Positions 1-7,469 of a stretch of DNA of 21,328 nt are shown here, piece by piece; within the stretch, counting starts at the first letter, position 1, and every line of letters starts with the position of its first letter. Position numbers and translations under genes: made by a program. This DNA comes from JAXFPC01 sp034180005 (GTDB taxonomy: Bacteria > Bacillota > Negativicutes > Acidaminococcales > Acidaminococcaceae). Location: positions 1-21,328 of the forward strand of contig JAXFPC010000047.1 of the NCBI GenBank assembly GCA_034180005.1, in the 5' to 3' direction. A model generated the notes under the pieces. That model did not search any database, was not told where the DNA came from, and saw only the letters and a list, made by a program, of their open reading frames with translations.

Positions 1-1454
1 CTGTTTCCGATTGGATGGGGATAGAAAAGCAGCGCGGCATTTCCGTCACCTCATCGGTTTTGCAATTTGATTACAACGGTTTTCGCGTAAATATTTTGGA
101 TACTCCCGGGCATCAGGATTTCTCCGAAGATACATACAGGACGCTGATGGCAGCGGACAGCGCCGTTATGCTTATCGATGCCGCCAAAGGTATAGAGCCG
201 CAGACAAAGAAATTGTTTTGGGTCTGCCACCGTAGGCGTTTACCTGTGTTTACTTTTGTAAACAAACTGGACAGATACGGTCGTAATCCTTTCGATCTGA
301 TGGACGAGTTGGAAAATATTCTGGGTATCAGGGCATATCCTGTGAATTGGCCCATCGGCATAGACGGTCAGTATAAAGGTGTTTATGACCGTATGAATAA
401 AACAATTCAACTTTTCGAAAACGATACCAGTCACGGTGCCAAACAGCTGAAATCAACGACAGGATCTCTTGATGATCCTAGAATTAAAGAAATGTTGGGC
501 GAAGAACTTTATGAAAATTTGTGTAATGATATTGAATTGTTGGACATGGCTGGTGACGAGTTCGATTTGGAAAAGGTCGGCAAGGGTGAATTGACCCCTA
601 TGTTCTTCGGCAGCGCCATGACAAATTTTGGAGTTCAGAGTTTCCTGGAAAAATTTTTGGAGCTTTCTCCAATGCCGCAGCCGCGGGCTTTGCAGGACGG
701 CGGCGTTGTGGAACCTGCTGAAGAGAGCTTTTCCGCATTTGTATTTAAAATACAGGCCAATATGAATCCTGCGCACCGCGACAGAATATCTTTTATGCGC
801 ATCTGCTCCGGCGTATTCTCAAAGGGTATGAGCGTTTATCATAAGCAGAGCGGCAAGATGATAAAACTGTCGCAGCCGCAGCAGTTTTTGGCGCAAGAGA
901 GAACTATTGTCGAAGAAGCGTATCCCGGAGATATTATCGGTGTTTTTGACCCGGGCATTTTCGGCATCGGCGATTCTCTAAGCGACGAAAAGCTGAAGTT
1001 GACCTTTGAAGATTTTCCCGTTTTCCCGCCGGAGATATTCGCCAGGGTGCAGCCCAAAGATTCTCTCAAGCGCAAACAGTTTGAAAAGGGTATTGTGCAG
1101 CTTGCTCAGGAGGGTGCTATCCAAGTTTTCAGGCAGGACGGTAGCGGTATTGAAAGCTGTGTTGTTGGCGTTGTCGGTGTTTTGCAGCTGGAAGTGTTGG
1201 AATACAGGCTGTTGAACGAGTACGGCGCCCAGTTGGTTTTAAATCAGCTGCCTTATTCGGTAGCTCGTTGGGTTTACGCGGAAAGCAAAGGTCAGATCGA
1301 TAATGTAAAAGGTTTGGATAACGGGATGCTGGTGTACGATAAAAAAGATCGTCCGGTTATTCTTGTCAATAATGAATGGTCGCTGAACTGGATTCTGGAT
1401 CGCAATCCTGGCATGCAGTTCTTAACGGTGCCTGCCGATGTGGAAAAAATATAA
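1..1454 (+). CDS. prfC: Peptide chain release factor 3 (RF3), 5'-truncated by window edge
   Basis: RF3 is a translational GTPase that helps recycle release factors RF1/RF2 from the ribosome after termination. The reading frame is open from base 3, upstream of the first ATG at 15, and begins V-S-D-W-M-G-I-E-K-Q-R-G-I-S. This is the switch I region of RF3 (E. coli has SDWMEMEKQRGIS), so roughly 60 N-terminal residues with the P-loop lie outside the window. Visible GTPase motifs are DTPGHQDFSEDTYRTL (G3), NKLD (G4) and GSAM (G5). The RF3-specific domains 2 and 3 follow, with the stretch AHRDRISFMRICSG and a C-terminal RF3_C domain. The ATG of the next gene lies inside its last codons (17-base overlap). 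EF-G and other TetM-like GTPases are less likely, because the EKQRGISVTSSVLQF block is RF3-like. Confidence 0.96.
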   Translation, partial: VSDWMGIEKQRGISVTSSVLQFDYNGFRVNILDTPGHQDFSEDTYRTLMAADSAVMLIDAAKGIEPQTKKLFWVCHRRRLPVFTFVNKLDRYGRNPFDLMDELENILGIRAYPVNWPIGIDGQYKGVYDRMNKTIQLFENDTSHGAKQLKSTTGSLDDPRIKEMLGEELYENLCNDIELLDMAGDEFDLEKVGKGELTPMFFGSAMTNFGVQSFLEKFLELSPMPQPRALQDGGVVEPAEESFSAFVFKIQANMNPAHRDRISFMRICSGVFSKGMSVYHKQSGKMIKLSQPQQFLAQERTIVEEAYPGDIIGVFDPGIFGIGDSLSDEKLKLTFEDFPVFPPEIFARVQPKDSLKRKQFEKGIVQLAQEGAIQVFRQDGSGIESCVVGVVGVLQLEVLEYRLLNEYGAQLVLNQLPYSVARWVYAESKGQIDNVKGLDNGMLVYDKKDRPVILVNNEWSLNWILDRNPGMQFLTVPADVEKI

Positions 1455-3102
1455 AGAAGAAGCGTCCAATATAAAATATCGGGAATTCAAAAAACCTTTG
1501 ACTTTGTCGCAGCAGATAGTTTTTTTGATCATGCTTGTCGTTTGCATTGCCCTGCTGCCGGCATCGGTTTTTACAACGCAGCGTGTAGTAAAGGTCATTT
1601 ATGACCGCGTAAGCATAAATGCCGTGAGCATTAACACTATCCTGTGTAATTCGCCTGAAATAAAAGCGGGGTTGAGTAAGCTTGCCGCGGAGGAAGATCC
1701 TTACGTCAGAAAAATGATGACAGATTTTGTCAATAATGTAGACAATTCCGATGAAGCAGGTGTGGCTATTTTTGACAAAAATTTGCAGCTCCTCGTTTTT
1801 TATAATCCCGGCGGTCTGGATAAATTTGAAGAAAGCGCCAATGAGCTGGTGCAGAAATATTCCTTACGGGAAAAAATAACTTGGAGCGAAAATTATTCGA
1901 TTCCGAATAAAGCCTTCGGTTACGTAAGAGATTTCGATAATAAGATTATCGGTTACGTGGTTACAGGATATTCTGATGATTTGTTGAATAAGTCTACATA
2001 CGATTCAGTTCTTTTCCTGGTTCTGACGTCGCTGATGGGTCTTATTGTGGGCATTATCTGCGCCGTGCATATGGCTAAAAGGATCAAGAGAGTCCTGTTC
2101 GGTTATGAGCCTGAGGAAATCGCAGCGCTGTTGCAGGAACGCAATATCCTGCTGAATTCCGTAAGAGAGGGTGTTATCAACATCAATAGGGAAGGCATCA
2201 TCACCTTAGTCAATTCTGAAGCTGAACTTTTGCTTACTCAGGCAGGAGTAAAAGGCGCTGACAATTTGACAGGTAAAAATATCCGATTGATTTTGAGCAA
2301 CATTACTTTTGATGATATCATCAAAAAGGGGACGTCCTATTTTGATATCAGCAATAAGATCGGCAATACGGTATTTATTTTGACGGCAGTTCCTTTGCTG
2401 CTTGAGAATGCCGTCTACGGAGCGGTACTGACTTTCAGGCAAAAATCCGATGTTGAGGAAATGGCGAATCAGTTGACTGGCTTTCAAAATTATGCGGCGG
2501 CTTTGCGCGCTCAGACTCATGAATTCATGAACAAGATGCATGTTATCATGGGGCTTATAGATATGAAGGCTTATGAGGAACTTAAAAATTTTACGCAGGA
2601 GATAGCCTATAGCAGACAATCTGAAGTTTCTTACATAGTTACTCGTTTAAAAGACATCACTCTTTCCGGCCTGGTTCTCGGCAAGATCAGTCGCAGCCGT
2701 GAATTGGATATAGAATTTTATCTTACGGAGGAGAGCGAGCTTCACAACGAATTGGAAGTGCCGTCAGTCCACGATATAGTTCTGATTGCCGGAAATATCG
2801 TTGAAAACGCTTTTGATGTTCTCAAAAATTACGATGGAGAACGCATAGTAAATCTCAGTATTTTGGATTTTGATAAAGAAATTGTGATAGTTGTTGAAGA
2901 TTCAGGGCCGGGAATAACGCCCGAAGTGAAGAGCAAAATGTTCAGCCGCGGCTTCAGCAGCAAGGGACCTGATCGCGGTATAGGACTTTACCTCGTTCAG
3001 CAAAGTGTCGCCAATCTCGGCGGAACGATAACAGTTGAATCAAACCTCGGAGAAGGCGCAATATTTACGGTGAGATTACCGGTAAAAAAGGAGGGAGCTT
3101 AA
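1438..3102 (+). CDS. Sensor histidine kinase, CitA/DcuS family
   Basis: A 554-residue membrane kinase of the citrate/C4-dicarboxylate sensing type. Residues 1-26 are cytosolic. Transmembrane segments lie at about 27-46 and 190-210, and they bracket an extracytoplasmic PDC-like sensor domain. A PAS domain follows at about 230-345 (ERNILLNSVREGVININREG). The phosphoacceptor is His361 in RAQTHEFMNKMHVIMGL, the signature of the SpoOB-like dimerisation domain of this family. The ATPase domain shows an N-box (NIVENAFDVL), EDSGPGI and RGIGLYLVQQS. The start overlaps prfC by 17 bases and has no visible Shine-Dalgarno sequence, so translation is probably coupled to prfC. The stop codon abuts the ATG of the response regulator. 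The ligand cannot be read from sequence; a dicarboxylate or citrate is inferred from the family, and no transporter target is in view. Confidence 0.93.
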   Translation: MWKKYKEEASNIKYREFKKPLTLSQQIVFLIMLVVCIALLPASVFTTQRVVKVIYDRVSINAVSINTILCNSPEIKAGLSKLAAEEDPYVRKMMTDFVNNVDNSDEAGVAIFDKNLQLLVFYNPGGLDKFEESANELVQKYSLREKITWSENYSIPNKAFGYVRDFDNKIIGYVVTGYSDDLLNKSTYDSVLFLVLTSLMGLIVGIICAVHMAKRIKRVLFGYEPEEIAALLQERNILLNSVREGVININREGIITLVNSEAELLLTQAGVKGADNLTGKNIRLILSNITFDDIIKKGTSYFDISNKIGNTVFILTAVPLLLENAVYGAVLTFRQKSDVEEMANQLTGFQNYAAALRAQTHEFMNKMHVIMGLIDMKAYEELKNFTQEIAYSRQSEVSYIVTRLKDITLSGLVLGKISRSRELDIEFYLTEESELHNELEVPSVHDIVLIAGNIVENAFDVLKNYDGERIVNLSILDFDKEIVIVVEDSGPGITPEVKSKMFSRGFSSKGPDRGIGLYLVQQSVANLGGTITVESNLGEGAIFTVRLPVKKEGA

Positions 3103-3804
3103 ATGCTGAATGTTTTAGTTGTCGAAGATGATCCTATGGTTGCGCAATTACACGCCCATTATCTGGGGCAAATCAACGGATTTCAGCTCAGCGATACCGT
3201 CGGCAACGGAGATGCGGCTTTACGGTTGTTGAGTACGAAGAAGTATGACTTGATTATTTTGGATGTTTTTATGCCTACAATGGATGGGTTGCAGCTGCTA
3301 TCCAAAATCCGCGAGCACGGTTATGATGTCGATGTTATCATCGTGTCCGCCGCTAATGAGAAAGAGAGAATCAAACAGGCTCTTCGTCTCGGCGCAGTCG
3401 ATTACATCATCAAACCTTTCGAGTTCGAGCGTTTTCATCTGGCATTGAGCAATTATCTCAAAAGATATCACATTGTCGAGGAGCAGAGTGTGCTGGGACA
3501 GTCCGATTTGGATGAAACGATCATTCGGCAGCAGGATCACGCAGAAGCTCCCATACCCAAAGGTCTTGATAAAAATACTCTGGCTACCGTTTGGGAGTGC
3601 GTCAAATCTATCGACGGTTCTTTTACTACGGAACAGATTGCATCCATGGTCGGTATCTCCAGAGTTTCCATAAGGAAGTATTTGGAATTTTTAACGACTC
3701 TGCGCCTTTTGAAGTTGGATTTGAACAGAGGGTCCGTGGGCAGACCGGTGTATAAATATCATTGCCTCGATAAAAAGAGCGATGTTATTAATGCGTATTT
3801 ATGA
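3103..3804 (+). CDS. Response regulator, DcuR/CitB/MalR family
   Basis: Partner of the kinase immediately upstream (zero-base gap, strong GGAGG site at about 3091-3095). The 233-residue protein has an N-terminal receiver domain with acidic pocket E8-D9-D10, phosphoacceptor D54 in IILDVFMPTMDG, S82 and K104 in IIKPF. The C-terminal part carries a winged/helix-turn-helix of the CitB type (TTEQIASMVGISRVSIRKYL, about 168-187), which fits regulators paired with CitA/DcuS kinases. It should bind DNA when phosphorylated and activate uptake or fermentation genes for a carboxylate. The target operon is not identifiable here. The stop overlaps the next gene's ATG by four bases (ATGA). Confidence 0.94.
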   Translation: MLNVLVVEDDPMVAQLHAHYLGQINGFQLSDTVGNGDAALRLLSTKKYDLIILDVFMPTMDGLQLLSKIREHGYDVDVIIVSAANEKERIKQALRLGAVDYIIKPFEFERFHLALSNYLKRYHIVEEQSVLGQSDLDETIIRQQDHAEAPIPKGLDKNTLATVWECVKSIDGSFTTEQIASMVGISRVSIRKYLEFLTTLRLLKLDLNRGSVGRPVYKYHCLDKKSDVINAYL

Positions 3805-4550
3805 CGGAGCGGCAAGCTGTGATGAAAAGTCCTTGTGAAATTCTAGGGGTTCCTCTGCATCCTTATACCATGCAGGAGATTTTGGAAGCTATAAGCGCGC
3901 GTTTGTCGGACAGAGATCGCACTTTTATTGTTACTGCCAATGCTGAAATAATAATGATGTGCCAGAAGGATACGGAGTATAAAGATATTGTTGCCAGCAA
4001 GGCGGACATCGTTTTGCCAGACGGCGCCGGAGCCGTTTGGGCGGGACGTTATTTAGGCTGGGACGTTCCCGAACGAGTGGCAGGTTTCGATCTTTACTGT
4101 AAACTTTTGGAATTTTCGGCAACGCACGGCTACAAGAGTTTTTTCTTCGGCGGAGGCGAGGGAATCGCCGAAGCTGCGCGTGCGAAAGCGGAATCATTGT
4201 ACCCTGGAATTCAGATTGTCGGTTGTCGTAACGGTTATTTTTCTGCAGAAGAAGAAAAAGATATTCTTGATGATATAAACGCGTCCGGAGCGGAGATGCT
4301 TTTTGTTGCTTTAGGGGCGCCTAAGCAGGAACGTTGGCTGGCTGCCAACTTGGAAAATTTGCGGCCGACGTTGCTCATGGGAATTGGCGGCAGTTTTGAC
4401 GTTTTAGCAGGTAAGGTGGAACGGGCTCCCAAATGGATGCAGGATGCTTCTTTGGAATGGGCGTTTCGTCTTTATAAGCAGCCGCAGCGTTTTATGAGGA
4501 TGATGGCGCTGCCGAAATTTGTTTTCAAAGTGTTACTTTCTAAACATTAA
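3801..4550 (+). CDS. WecG/TagA/CpsF-family glycosyltransferase
   Basis: A GT26-family enzyme of 249 residues, the normal length for the family. Relatives transfer N-acetylmannosamine or a related sugar from UDP onto undecaprenyl-PP-GlcNAc in teichoic acid, enterobacterial common antigen or capsule synthesis on the inner membrane face. Family motifs are TANAEIIMMCQKD, LPDGAGAVWAGR with the conserved Asp of the active site, FFFGGGEGIAEAA, FVALGAPKQERWLA and GIGGSFDVLAGKVERAPKWM. The first ATG overlaps the regulator stop (ATGA). An in-frame ATG at 3822 is an equally plausible start, with GGAG at 3806-3809 placed 12 bases upstream. The exact acceptor and donor are not known. No polysaccharide cluster surrounds it, so it looks like a stand-alone envelope enzyme carried on the prfC/two-component transcript. 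Confidence 0.9.
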   Translation: MTERQAVMKSPCEILGVPLHPYTMQEILEAISARLSDRDRTFIVTANAEIIMMCQKDTEYKDIVASKADIVLPDGAGAVWAGRYLGWDVPERVAGFDLYCKLLEFSATHGYKSFFFGGGEGIAEAARAKAESLYPGIQIVGCRNGYFSAEEEKDILDDINASGAEMLFVALGAPKQERWLAANLENLRPTLLMGIGGSFDVLAGKVERAPKWMQDASLEWAFRLYKQPQRFMRMMALPKFVFKVLLSKH

Positions 4551-4574
4551 AGGCGAAGCGGAACCATATTTGCA

Positions 4575-4603
4575 TAGACAAAAAATGCATAGTGTAATAT
4601 AAT
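4575..4603 (+). promoter_or_regulatory. Sigma-70/A promoter for psd-pssA
   Basis: A -35 box TAGACA (4575-4580) and a perfect -10 box TATAAT (4598-4603) are separated by 17 bases. Transcription should begin near 4610, about 62 bases before the preferred psd start. The -10 box overlaps the left arm of the terminator hairpin that starts at 4601. Confidence 0.7.
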
Positions 4604-4640
4604 AGTGTGATGGAAACCGTTCTGTCACACTATTTTTCTT
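4601..4640 (+). terminator. Rho-independent terminator after the glycosyltransferase gene
   Basis: AATAGTGTGA (4601-4610) pairs perfectly with TCACACTATT (4625-4634) around a 14-base loop, followed by TTTTTCTT. It should stop read-through from the prfC-tagA operon. A transcript starting at the nested promoter (about 4610) would lack the left arm and could not form the hairpin. Confidence 0.75.
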
Positions 4641-4671
4641 AAACGAGTTTTCCATGAGAGAGAGGTTATTT

Positions 4672-5301
4672 ATGTTTGTTGTTTCCGAGGGGTATCCTTA
4701 CCTTATCGCTTCATTTGTACTGACTGTAGTTATATATTATTTCTTCGGACTTTACTGGGCGGTGATTCCTTTTGTCTTGGGATTGTATTTTGCCTATTTT
4801 TTCAGAGACGAAATGCGTACCATGCCATACGACGCCGACATTCTTTATTCGCCGGCAGACGGAACGGTTATGGGTGTCGAAGAATTTTTTGACGAAGAGT
4901 ATTTAAACGAGCCGGCATTAAAGCTGACTATTTTTCTGTCTGTTTTCAACGTTCACGTCAATCGCAGTCCTATTGACGGAGAAATTAAATTTCAGCGTTA
5001 TACCTGCGGACAGTTTGTGCCTGCCTATGAAAAGAAAGCTTCTTTTGAGAACGAACGTCACGCTATCGGACTGGATAACGGCAGGATGAAAATACTTGTC
5101 ATCCAGGTGGCAGGACTCCTTGCGAGAAGAATCGTTTCCTGGGTTTCCATAGGACACTGTTTGAAACAGGGAGAGCGTTACGGCATGATTAAATTCGGTT
5201 CCAGCACAGAGCTGGTTGTGCCGCGTAATGTGGAAATCCTGGTTAAGAAAGGTGACAAAGTAGTTGGCGGTGTAACTGTAGTAGGGAGGCTGAAACAGTG
5301 A
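4672..5301 (+). CDS. psd: Phosphatidylserine decarboxylase proenzyme
   Basis: Converts phosphatidylserine to phosphatidylethanolamine at the membrane, using a self-made pyruvoyl group. About 209 residues puts it in the short PSD-A class. N-terminal hydrophobic segments (about 8-45) anchor it. The core motifs are YSPADGTVMGVEE, IFLSVFNVHVNRSP (a conserved His/Asn-rich block) and the self-cleavage site F-G176-S177-S-T-E. Cleavage before S177 would give a beta chain of 176 residues and a small alpha chain carrying the pyruvoyl group. I chose ATG 4672 because AGAGAGAGG lies 6 bases upstream; an in-frame ATG at 4654 has no ribosome binding site. The stop overlaps pssA, which supplies its substrate. 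Confidence 0.95.
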   Translation: MFVVSEGYPYLIASFVLTVVIYYFFGLYWAVIPFVLGLYFAYFFRDEMRTMPYDADILYSPADGTVMGVEEFFDEEYLNEPALKLTIFLSVFNVHVNRSPIDGEIKFQRYTCGQFVPAYEKKASFENERHAIGLDNGRMKILVIQVAGLLARRIVSWVSIGHCLKQGERYGMIKFGSSTELVVPRNVEILVKKGDKVVGGVTVVGRLKQ

Positions 5302-5978
5302 TGGATTATCGTCGTCTTGTGCCTAACAGTATCAGTGCAACGAGCTTGATCTTCGGAGTGCTGTCGATATTTAAAAGTATTGAAGGGGACTGGTTTTGGG
5401 CGCCTGTCTTCATAATATTTGCTGTGATTGCCGACTCCATGGACGGCAGAGCTGCAAGGATGCTGGGCGTCAGCGGAGACTTTGGCAAGGAGTTGGACTC
5501 TCTTTGTGATTTGGGTTCCTTCGGAGTTGCGCCTGCCATCATGATTTATTTGTACGGCATGACCGAGTTGGGACTTATCGGTCAAATTATGGCCGCGTTT
5601 TTTACTATCGGCGGAGCTATGCGTTTAGCGCGCTTCAATGTTAATTCCGGCGTGGTACACGGTTATTTTCAAGGAATGCCGATTCCGGCGGGTGCATGTT
5701 TTCTTGCAACATATGTTTTATCCGGCTTTACTTTTTCCGCGTGGCTTGTTGCCTTAATGACGGTGACTGTAGCCGGGATACTTTACAGCAATGTGAAATT
5801 TCCGGATTTTAAAGGCAAGGACAATCCTTTGCATAAAATTCCCGTACTGGCGGCTCTTGCGCTTGGTGCCGTGCTGTTGTGGCAGCGTCCGTCAGCCTGG
5901 CTCTTCGTGGGCATGTTCGTCTACACGGCTGCGGGAATGATTAATTATGTCTATACTCTGCTTCTGAGGAAAAATTAA
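5298..5978 (+). CDS. pssA: CDP-diacylglycerol-serine O-phosphatidyltransferase
   Basis: Makes phosphatidylserine from CDP-diacylglycerol and L-serine, the step before Psd. The 226-residue integral membrane protein carries the full CDP-alcohol phosphotransferase signature D-x2-DG-x2-AR-x8-G-x3-D-x3-D as D46, D49, G50, A53, R54, G63, D67 and D71 (DSMDGRAARMLG ... GKELDSLCD). Several hydrophobic helices follow. The start may be GTG 5298 (8 bases from GGGAGG at 5284-5289) or ATG 5301; both overlap the psd stop, so the two are translationally coupled. The second half (PIPAGACFLATYVLSGF) is typical of the Bacillus-type class II PssA. Confidence 0.95.
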   Translation: MMDYRRLVPNSISATSLIFGVLSIFKSIEGDWFWAPVFIIFAVIADSMDGRAARMLGVSGDFGKELDSLCDLGSFGVAPAIMIYLYGMTELGLIGQIMAAFFTIGGAMRLARFNVNSGVVHGYFQGMPIPAGACFLATYVLSGFTFSAWLVALMTVTVAGILYSNVKFPDFKGKDNPLHKIPVLAALALGAVLLWQRPSAWLFVGMFVYTAAGMINYVYTLLLRKN

Positions 5979-6003
5979 TTATTATATTAAAGCTTAATAT
6001 GCT

Positions 6004-6029
6004 CGCACAGTATTAATAATAGTCGTGCG
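6004..6029. promoter_or_regulatory. Imperfect dyad, candidate operator before the GT2 gene
   Basis: CGCAC-AG-TATTA is followed by one A and then TAATA-GTC-GTGCG, giving a nearly symmetric 26-base site about 20 bases upstream of the glycosyltransferase start. The one-base centre makes an RNA hairpin unlikely and a dimeric DNA-binding protein site more likely. No regulator is known. The rest of the 71-base gap is AT-rich without a clear promoter. Confidence 0.35.
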
Positions 6030-6049
6030 TACAGTTTGGAGAGTTTTTG

Positions 6050-7342
6050 ATGGTGAACTATTTTGATATTATCATGATTCCTTTGCAGGTGATAATTGCG
6101 TTTTTCACTATTTATTATTTTACGGTTTCATGGTTCGGCCTTTTCGGCAAGAAAAAAGAGGTCAAAATTTACGATGAACGCAAAACTTTTGCAGTCATCG
6201 TTTGTGCACACAATGAAGAGGCCGTGATTGCCAATTTGGTTGACAATCTTAAACGACTTAATTACTCCGATGCTCTTTACGACATATTTGTTGTGGCTGA
6301 CAACTGCGTTGATAATACTGCCGCGGTTGCAAGGGCGGCCGGCGCGGAAGTGCATGAACGCTTTCCCGGTCCTAATGACGGTAAGGGCAAAGGTTTTGCT
6401 CTGGAGTGGATGTTCCAGCGTATTTACAAAATGGAGCGACAGTATGATGCTGTCTGCATTTTTGATGCGGATAATTTGGTGCACCCGAACTTTTTGAGAG
6501 AAATGAACAGTCGACTTTGTAACGGCGAGAAACTTATTCAGGGATACATTGATGCTAAAAATCCCAATGATACATGGGTAGCAGGCGCTTTTGCCATTTC
6601 TTTCTGGATAAGCAATCACATCTGGCACCTGGCAAAATACAACATGGGGTTATCTTGCTGTTTGGGCGGCACGGGTATGTGTTTTGATTTAAGTGTACTG
6701 AAAGAGCATGGCTGGAATGCTACATGTCTTACGGAAGACATGGAGTTCACCATGAAGGCTTTGATGGTAGGAATACCTACAACCTGGGCGCATGACGCCG
6801 TGATTTACGATGAAAAGCCTTTGACATTTATGCAATCGTGGCATCAGCGCAAACGTTGGGCACAAGGATTTTTTGATGTGGCGGGGCGCTATCTGATTCC
6901 GATGTGGAAGAAAGCTTTTAAAGAAAAAGATATTGTCATGCTGGATGGCAGTATAAATATCTTTCAACCGTACTTCTTGATCATATCGACACTTTTTATT
7001 ATCTGTAGCTCCATACAGCAAATCACTCCCTTTTACACGGATATACTTTATAAACTTGTACCTATAGAAGTGTGGACTTTGGTAGGCTTCGGACAGTATA
7101 TTTTTCCCGTAGCCGTTTTGTGGAAGATAGGCGCATCTTTAAAATCATGGTTTTATCTGCTTTTCTATCCGCTGTTTTTATACAGTTGGGTGCCTATTAC
7201 AATTCTCGGATGGTTTGACAGAGATAAGCATGAATGGTCTCATACATTGCACACGCGAGGAATCGGGTTCGATGATGTGGAAATTCCGGAAGACGTTGTC
7301 AACAACGGGCCCAAACAAATATCTCTTGATAAAAAGAAATAA
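6050..7342 (+). CDS. Membrane-bound family 2 glycosyltransferase (BcsA/IcaA-like fold)
   Basis: A processive-type GT2 enzyme of 430 residues. An N-terminal hydrophobic segment (about 3-30) is followed by the GT-A domain. It shows VIVCAHNEEAVIANLVDNL (nucleotide binding), DNCVDNTA, the D139-x-D141 motif (FDADN), TED with D230 as probable base, and Q266-x-x-R269-W270 (QRKRWAQG). This D,D,D,QxxRW set is typical of enzymes that polymerise or transfer sugars at the membrane, such as cellulose, hyaluronan or poly-GlcNAc synthases. Several C-terminal membrane helices lie at about 300-395. No PilZ domain or partner polysaccharide genes are present, so the product is unknown; a lipid-linked single-sugar transfer is also possible. 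GGAG at 6038-6041 sets ATG 6050; a TTG three bases earlier is in frame. A strong terminator ends the unit. Confidence 0.88.
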   Translation: MVNYFDIIMIPLQVIIAFFTIYYFTVSWFGLFGKKKEVKIYDERKTFAVIVCAHNEEAVIANLVDNLKRLNYSDALYDIFVVADNCVDNTAAVARAAGAEVHERFPGPNDGKGKGFALEWMFQRIYKMERQYDAVCIFDADNLVHPNFLREMNSRLCNGEKLIQGYIDAKNPNDTWVAGAFAISFWISNHIWHLAKYNMGLSCCLGGTGMCFDLSVLKEHGWNATCLTEDMEFTMKALMVGIPTTWAHDAVIYDEKPLTFMQSWHQRKRWAQGFFDVAGRYLIPMWKKAFKEKDIVMLDGSINIFQPYFLIISTLFIICSSIQQITPFYTDILYKLVPIEVWTLVGFGQYIFPVAVLWKIGASLKSWFYLLFYPLFLYSWVPITILGWFDRDKHEWSHTLHTRGIGFDDVEIPEDVVNNGPKQISLDKKK

Positions 7343-7346
7343 AATT

Positions 7347-7384
7347 ACTCCGCTGTTACGCATAACAGCGGAGTTTTCTTTTCT
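7347..7384 (+). terminator. Strong rho-independent terminator after the GT2 gene
   Basis: ACTCCGCTGTTA (7347-7358) pairs perfectly over 12 bases with TAACAGCGGAGT (7363-7374), with loop CGCA and then TTTCTTTTCT. It begins five bases after the GT2 stop codon and separates it from the salvage operon. Confidence 0.93.
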
Positions 7385-7413
7385 GCTAATTTCTTTATTT
7401 TATAATGGGACTA

Positions 7414-7422
7414 TGGTATACT
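7414..7422 (+). promoter_or_regulatory. Extended -10 promoter candidate for the salvage operon
   Basis: TGGTATACT (TG at 7414-7415, -10 box TATACT at 7417-7422) matches the extended -10 form TGnTATAAT. The -35 position (about 7394-7399, TTTATT) is weak, as is common for extended -10 promoters. It sits between the GT2 terminator and the TTG start at 7470, where the operon should start. A second TATAAT at 7401-7406 lacks a good -35 box. Confidence 0.5.
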
Positions 7423-7469
7423 GAAATACGTATAGAAGTCTAATTTACAAAGCAGGCAGGTAGTTTTTC

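Noticed and set aside
4654..4671. Upstream ATG of psd at 4654
   Set aside because: No Shine-Dalgarno sequence precedes it; the AGAGAGAGG between 4657 and 4665 is itself the ribosome binding site for ATG 4672.
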